64,000 bases of DNA, from positions 124,001 to 188,000 of the forward strand of contig NZ_FZOD01000006.1 of the NCBI RefSeq assembly GCF_900188345.1, read 5' to 3'. The notes below the pieces were generated by a model. That model was not told where the DNA came from and did no database searches. It saw nothing but the letters and a program-made list of their open reading frames with translations. This DNA comes from Streptosporangium subroseum (GTDB taxonomy: Bacteria > Actinomycetota > Actinomycetes > Streptosporangiales > Streptosporangiaceae). How positions within the stretch are numbered: position 1 is the first letter of the stretch; every line of letters begins with the position of its first letter. Positions 59,962 to 64,000 of this stretch are shown here, piece after piece. Position numbers and translations under genes: made by a program.

Positions 59962-61545
59962 GTGGCTTACGACGCGGTGATTGTGGGAGCGGGGCACAAC
60001 GGCTTGATCGCGGGGATACAGCTCGCGAAGGCGGGATGGTCGGTGCTGGTTCTCGAACGGGGGCCAAGAGCGGGCGGCGCGGTGCTGAGTGAGGAGCTGA
60101 CCCTTCCCGGTTTCACGCATGACGTGTTCTCCACCAACCAGAATCTGCTGCTCGGCTCACCGTTCTACGCGGAGCACTCCTCGGCGCTGACCCGGTACGG
60201 GCTGAAGTACGCGGTGGGGCGCAAGCCGTACGCCAACGCCTTCCCTGACGGCACCGCGCTCGGCGTCGAGCAGGACCTGGGACGGACCCTGGCGAGTCTG
60301 GGCGAGCGCGACGGGGCGGATGCGGACGGCTGGCTGCGGTTGCAGGCGCTGTACGACCGATTCAGCCCCACACTGTTCTCGCTGTACTCCGCGCCCGCGC
60401 CTTCGATGACGATGGCGTCGAGGATGGCCAAGGCCGCGCTGCGGTTGCGCGCCGGCGGCCTGACCCGGCTGGGACGACTCCTGCTCAGTTCCACGCGGGA
60501 GCTGGGCGACGACTTCTTCGCCACCCCCGAGGCGAAGGCGATGGTGGCCTGCTGGGGCATGCATCTCGACCTCGGACCCGACGTCTCGGGAGGCGCGATG
60601 TTCCCCTTCCTCGAACTCTTCACCGATCAGCGGCAGGGCATGTCGATCGTCGAAGGCGGCGCCTCGCGCATGGTGGAGGCCTTGGTGGGCCTTCTGAACC
60701 AGTACGGGGGCGAGCTGCGCACCGACGCCGAGGTGCGACGGATCATCACCTCGGGCGACACGGCCAGACAGGTCGTGCTCGCCGACGGCCAGGGCGTCAC
60801 CGCCCGGCGCGCCATCATCGCCAGTACCACGCCGACCGCGCTGTTCGGCAGGCTCCTCGATCGAGCGCCCGCCAGAACACGACAGGACGCCGCGCACTTC
60901 GGATACGGCCCCGCGACCATGATGCTGCACCTCGCCCTCGACGGCCCCGTGCCCTGGCGCGCGGGCGAAGCGGTGGCCGGGCACGCCTACGTGCACATCG
61001 GCCCCTACGTCGAGGACCTGGCCCGCACCTACACCGCGTCGCTGAACGGCCTGCTTCCCCGCGACCCCATGCTGGTCTGCGGCCAGACCTCCGTGGTGGA
61101 CCCGACGCGCGCGCCGGCGGGCAAACACGTGCTGTGGGTCCAGGTACGCACGCTGCCCTCGAAGATCAGGGGCGATGAGGCAGCCGAGATCACAGCGACG
61201 AGCTGGGAGGAGGCCGCGGAGCCGTACGCCGAGCGTGTTCTGGACCGTCTGGAGGGCTACGCGCCCGGCCTGCGCGGGCGCGTCCTCGGCCGCGCCGTAC
61301 TCAGCCCGCTCGACCTGGAGCGGCGCAACCCCAACCTGGTCGGCGGCGACAGCACCGCGGGCTCGATGCATCTACGGCAGAACTTCGTGTTCCGGCCGTT
61401 CCCCGGTATGTCCCGCTACGCGACGCCGGTCAAGCACCTCTACCTGATAGGCGCCTCCACCTGGCCGGGCACCGGAGTCAACGGCCTGTCCGGCGACCAC
61501 GTCGCCCGGCGGCTGACCCGCCGCGGCTATTCAGTGCGGACTTAG
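59962..61545 (+). CDS. FAD-dependent phytoene-dehydrogenase-like oxidoreductase (CrtI-like)
   Basis: A 527-residue flavoprotein. The dinucleotide motif VIVGAGHNGLIAGIQLAKAG is at the N-terminus, followed by ERGPRAGGAVLSEELTLPGF. The C-terminal motif YLIGASTWPGTGVNGLSG is typical of CrtI-like desaturases. No other carotenoid genes are near, so the substrate is open. The start is GTG at 59962, 35 nt past the isochorismatase stop, so it could belong to the same transcript. Confidence 0.9.
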   Translation: MAYDAVIVGAGHNGLIAGIQLAKAGWSVLVLERGPRAGGAVLSEELTLPGFTHDVFSTNQNLLLGSPFYAEHSSALTRYGLKYAVGRKPYANAFPDGTALGVEQDLGRTLASLGERDGADADGWLRLQALYDRFSPTLFSLYSAPAPSMTMASRMAKAALRLRAGGLTRLGRLLLSSTRELGDDFFATPEAKAMVACWGMHLDLGPDVSGGAMFPFLELFTDQRQGMSIVEGGASRMVEALVGLLNQYGGELRTDAEVRRIITSGDTARQVVLADGQGVTARRAIIASTTPTALFGRLLDRAPARTRQDAAHFGYGPATMMLHLALDGPVPWRAGEAVAGHAYVHIGPYVEDLARTYTASLNGLLPRDPMLVCGQTSVVDPTRAPAGKHVLWVQVRTLPSKIRGDEAAEITATSWEEAAEPYAERVLDRLEGYAPGLRGRVLGRAVLSPLDLERRNPNLVGGDSTAGSMHLRQNFVFRPFPGMSRYATPVKHLYLIGASTWPGTGVNGLSGDHVARRLTRRGYSVRT

Positions 61546-62505
61546 GTCCTCGTCCCTTAGATCATCCGCAGTGTGAGAAGTTTTTCGAAACATGTCAATT
61601 GTCTAGCCGAATGTTTTTTCTGACCGAACTGACATAAGCGCCTCTGGCCTGCACATATTTTTTTCTCAAACGCCGAAACTATCGGAAGGTTGCTATTGAG
61701 AATGCGACTGAGGGCATTCGGGGGCGCTCGGCCGATATGTTTCGGGGCTCTATCCGGCTCGTCGCAATGAACGTTTCATCGGCCGCGGTGATTCGCGGTG
61801 GACGCCTGGCGTCGAAGCCGCAGTTGAGGGCCTGTATCGGCGCGCAGGCGCCGGCGCGCCGATGTCCGCGCCTTGACGTGACCCGCCACGTCGGATTTGC
61901 TCCGCCTCACGAGCGCGGCTACCACCAACCGTGAAAAAAGCCCCATTCAAAGCCTCAGGGAGACGGTAACGCGAACAACGCCCTGACCTGCTCTGTTGCC
62001 GTTTACGCACAGCTTGATCATCACCAGCACGTCGATCGTCCGCGCTCCCTGCGCGGGTGGAGGGAACGGGTAATTCCATGGCGAGATTGACGCGCCTGCT
62101 CGGTGGCCTGGCTGCTGGACCGTCGCCCGTCCTGGCAACCGTGCTCGTTCCCCGTGTGACCGGTGCCGAGTCCAACGGCGGAGTGCGAGTGATGCCGCTG
62201 GACGACTCGATTACCAGAGTCTCGACCCCAACGCCGGAGGCAACCACAACAGTTCGTCGTGGAAGCTCGGTCTGCTCACCCAGACCCAGCTCCACCTGCC
62301 GCCGTACGGTCCGCCAACGTCGACCACGGGAGGGCTCACGGTGCCGGGCGTCCGCGATCCGATCCTTCGGGGAACCCGTCCGGAGGTGGCGGAAGGCGTC
62401 GCCAGGTTGATCGCTACGGCTGTGCGGCCGTGAAACGGCTCCGAAGACACGACAAAAGATCTCGAACACCCCCCGTCAGTACCCGTGCCCATGGGAGACC
62501 TTTTG
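61546..62505. other. 960-bp stretch with A+T-rich DNA and gene relics before the SGNH gene
   Basis: 61560-61720 is the most A+T-rich DNA of the window's end and contains TTTCGAAA at 61583-61590. From 62079 a degraded signal-peptide-like segment reads into VRVMPLDDSIT (SGNH block I with GDS changed to DDS), then a different frame at 62212-62433 carries PNAGGNHNSSSWKLGLLTQ, ending with a stop at 62433. I see no intact gene. Confidence 0.5.
62079..62433 (+). pseudogene. relics of a secreted SGNH-like protein and an unidentified secreted protein
   Basis: Frame 1 (from ATG at 62079) has a leader and VRVMPLDDSIT, recalling the G-D-S-I-T block of SGNH hydrolases with the Gly lost. It then diverges. 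A second frame continues with NAGGNHNSSSWKLGLLTQ and ends RLIATAVRP before the stop at 62433, matching nothing I can name. Two unrelated fragments joined, or one gene broken by indels. Confidence 0.4.
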
Positions 62506-63966
62506 ATGACACGCCTCATGCCCCTGTTGCTCACGGCCTGGGCCGGCCTTCGCCGCGGCGGCCGTAGGCCGAGCAGGTCCGAGCCGTTCACGGTGGCATC
62601 GATCTCGCAGGGCACTTCCCTGGTGCTCAGGATGGCGGCCGTGGCGACCGTCGCGGTCGCCGTCACCGCGGCGTCCCCCGCGCTCGGGGCCATGGGCGCG
62701 AAGGGCGGTCCCGGGACGCCCGGGTCCGCCGCCCCGGTGACCCCGAAGATGGACGGGCACTGGGTCGGCACCTGGGTGTCGATGCCGCAGCTGACCGAGC
62801 CGGGCAACATGCCACCGGCCCCGTTCACCCAGGACAACCTGGTCCTGGCCGACAGCACGTTGCGGCAGACGATCCACACCTCCACCGGTGGACGGCAGAT
62901 GCGGCTGCGCTTCTCCAACGCCTTCGGCGGCACGGCCCTGCCCATCACCCGGATCTCGGTGGCGCTCCCGGCCGGGGGCCAGGCCGGTGTCAGCGCCATC
63001 AAGCCCGGCACCTCCCAGCCGGTGACCTTCCACGGGCAGCCCGGCGTGGTCATCCCGGTCGGGGCGCAGGCCGTCTCCGATCCGCTGAACTTCGAGCTGG
63101 CCCCCCGGTCGAACCTCACGGTGACGATCTACCTGGCGGAAGGGCAGAACTCCAACGCCATCACCTCCCACCCCGGCTCCCGGACCACCTCGTACCTGCT
63201 GTCCGGTGACCACGTCGACGCCGGGGACCTGCCCGGGGCGACCTCCGCCGATCACTGGTACTTCCTCAGCGCCCTGGAGGTGTGGTCCAAGCACACCACC
63301 GCGGCAGCGGCCATCGTCGGCGACTCGCTCACCGACGGCCGGGGCTCCACCACCAACATGAACAACCGGTGGCCCGACCAGCTGCTCGACCGGTTGCAGT
63401 CCCACTCCTCCACCGGCCAGATCGCGATCCTGAACCAGGCGGCCGGCGGCAACCGCGTACTCAACGACGGGCTCGGCCCCAACGCCCTCGCACGGCTGGA
63501 TCGCGATGTCCTCGTGCAGAGCGGGGTGAAGTGGCAGATCCTCTTCGAGGGCGTCAACGACATCGGCACCGCCGAGGCCACAGAAGTCGCCCAGAAGAAG
63601 GTCGCGGCCGACCTGATCGCCGCCTACGACCAGATGATCACCCGAGCCCACACGCAGGGCATCCGGGTGTACGGCGCGACGCTGACGCCGTTCGGCGCCA
63701 ACACGGCATACGACGACGCCCAGGGATACAGGGAAGCGGCCCGGCAGACGGTCAACCAGTGGATCCGCACCAGCCGCCGGTTCGACGCCGTGATCGACTT
63801 CGACAGGACGACCCGCGACCCGGCCAACCCCCGGCAACTGCTGCCCGCCTACGACGTCGGCGATCACCTGCACCTCAATCCGGCCGGCTACAAGGCACTC
63901 GCCGACGCCGTCCCCACCCGCCTGTTCAAGGACGAGCCGCTTCCGCGAGGCTTCGGCTTCAACTGA
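62506..63966 (+). CDS. secreted SGNH/GDSL-type hydrolase
   Basis: A 486-residue secreted esterase-like protein. There is a long N-terminal leader with a hydrophobic stretch (AAVATVAVAVTAASPALGA). An N-terminal beta domain precedes the SGNH domain (about 265-480) with block I GDSLTDG (Ser), block II Gly (AAGGNRV), block III Asn (FEGVNDIG) and block V DHLHLNP (Asp, His). The start at 62506 is 8 nt after GGGAG. Acyl or acetyl esterase activity on plant polysaccharides is possible given its neighbours, but the substrate is unproven. Confidence 0.92.
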   Translation: MTRLMPLLLTAWAGLRRGGRRPSRSEPFTVASISQGTSLVLRMAAVATVAVAVTAASPALGAMGAKGGPGTPGSAAPVTPKMDGHWVGTWVSMPQLTEPGNMPPAPFTQDNLVLADSTLRQTIHTSTGGRQMRLRFSNAFGGTALPITRISVALPAGGQAGVSAIKPGTSQPVTFHGQPGVVIPVGAQAVSDPLNFELAPRSNLTVTIYLAEGQNSNAITSHPGSRTTSYLLSGDHVDAGDLPGATSADHWYFLSALEVWSKHTTAAAAIVGDSLTDGRGSTTNMNNRWPDQLLDRLQSHSSTGQIAILNQAAGGNRVLNDGLGPNALARLDRDVLVQSGVKWQILFEGVNDIGTAEATEVAQKKVAADLIAAYDQMITRAHTQGIRVYGATLTPFGANTAYDDAQGYREAARQTVNQWIRTSRRFDAVIDFDRTTRDPANPRQLLPAYDVGDHLHLNPAGYKALADAVPTRLFKDEPLPRGFGFN

Positions 63967-64000
63967 ACCAGCACCGTGACCATCGCCACCCGCAACGGCC

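Overview
The window is very GC-rich and densely coding. It carries SARP and ECF42 regulators, a three-part acyl-CoA carboxylase fragment, Tat and lipoprotein signals, and secreted polysaccharidases with ricin-type and F5/8-type carbohydrate-binding domains. It is therefore chromosomal DNA of a filamentous actinomycete. The gene style fits a Streptosporangiales-like soil organism, but I cannot name the genus. I saw no rRNA, tRNA, CRISPR array, insertion sequence or phage module.

Region 1 (1-13.5 kb) is mixed housekeeping and regulation. It holds a left-truncated AAA-type regulator; a TetR repressor divergent from a 14-TM drug exporter, with three evenly spaced operators between them; a SARP regulator; an acyl-CoA carboxylase beta/epsilon pair; an ECF42 sigma factor coupled to its YCII partner; a decayed PLP enzyme with an in-frame stop; a glutaminyl cyclase; an aminoglycoside phosphotransferase-like kinase; and an ankyrin protein.

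Region 2 (13.5-28.4 kb) is a plant cell-wall degradation island. It holds a GH10 xylanase, a methyltransferase, then five secreted proteins all on the minus strand: a ThuA/DUF1080/CBM protein with a perfect internal 174-bp tandem duplication, a PQQ-type sugar dehydrogenase with PKD and CBMs, a GH11 xylanase with CBM2, a large (alpha/alpha)6 hydrolase with two F5/8 domains, and a GH43 enzyme. A P450 gene diverges from GH43. Palindromes of the form TGTTARCGYTAACA (LacI-type) and CGAAA/TTTCG inverted repeats sit in front of several of these genes.

Region 3 (30.2-45.2 kb) is the most interesting part. One apparent ten-gene minus-strand operon links a cytoplasmic GH127-type beta-L-arabinofuranosidase, a complete Dpp/Opp-type peptide ABC importer, a proline-iminopeptidase-like hydrolase, an Xaa-Pro (M24) peptidase, a DapA-superfamily lyase/deaminase and a GntR regulator. 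A secreted GH146/GH127-type enzyme is divergently encoded. I read this as a candidate uptake and breakdown pathway for arabinosylated, hydroxyproline-rich plant glycopeptides (extensins). The function is inferred.

Region 4 (45.2-64 kb) is a set of redox and stress genes: cupin, AhpD-like proteins, quinone oxidoreductase, several SDRs, MFS exporter, MocR and LysR regulators, a secreted glycerophosphodiesterase, a methyltransferase, a frameshifted isochorismatase, a CrtI-like oxidoreductase and a secreted SGNH hydrolase. It contains several relics: a duplicated CMD/MocR divergent promoter, an aquaporin-like remnant, and fragments upstream of the SGNH gene.
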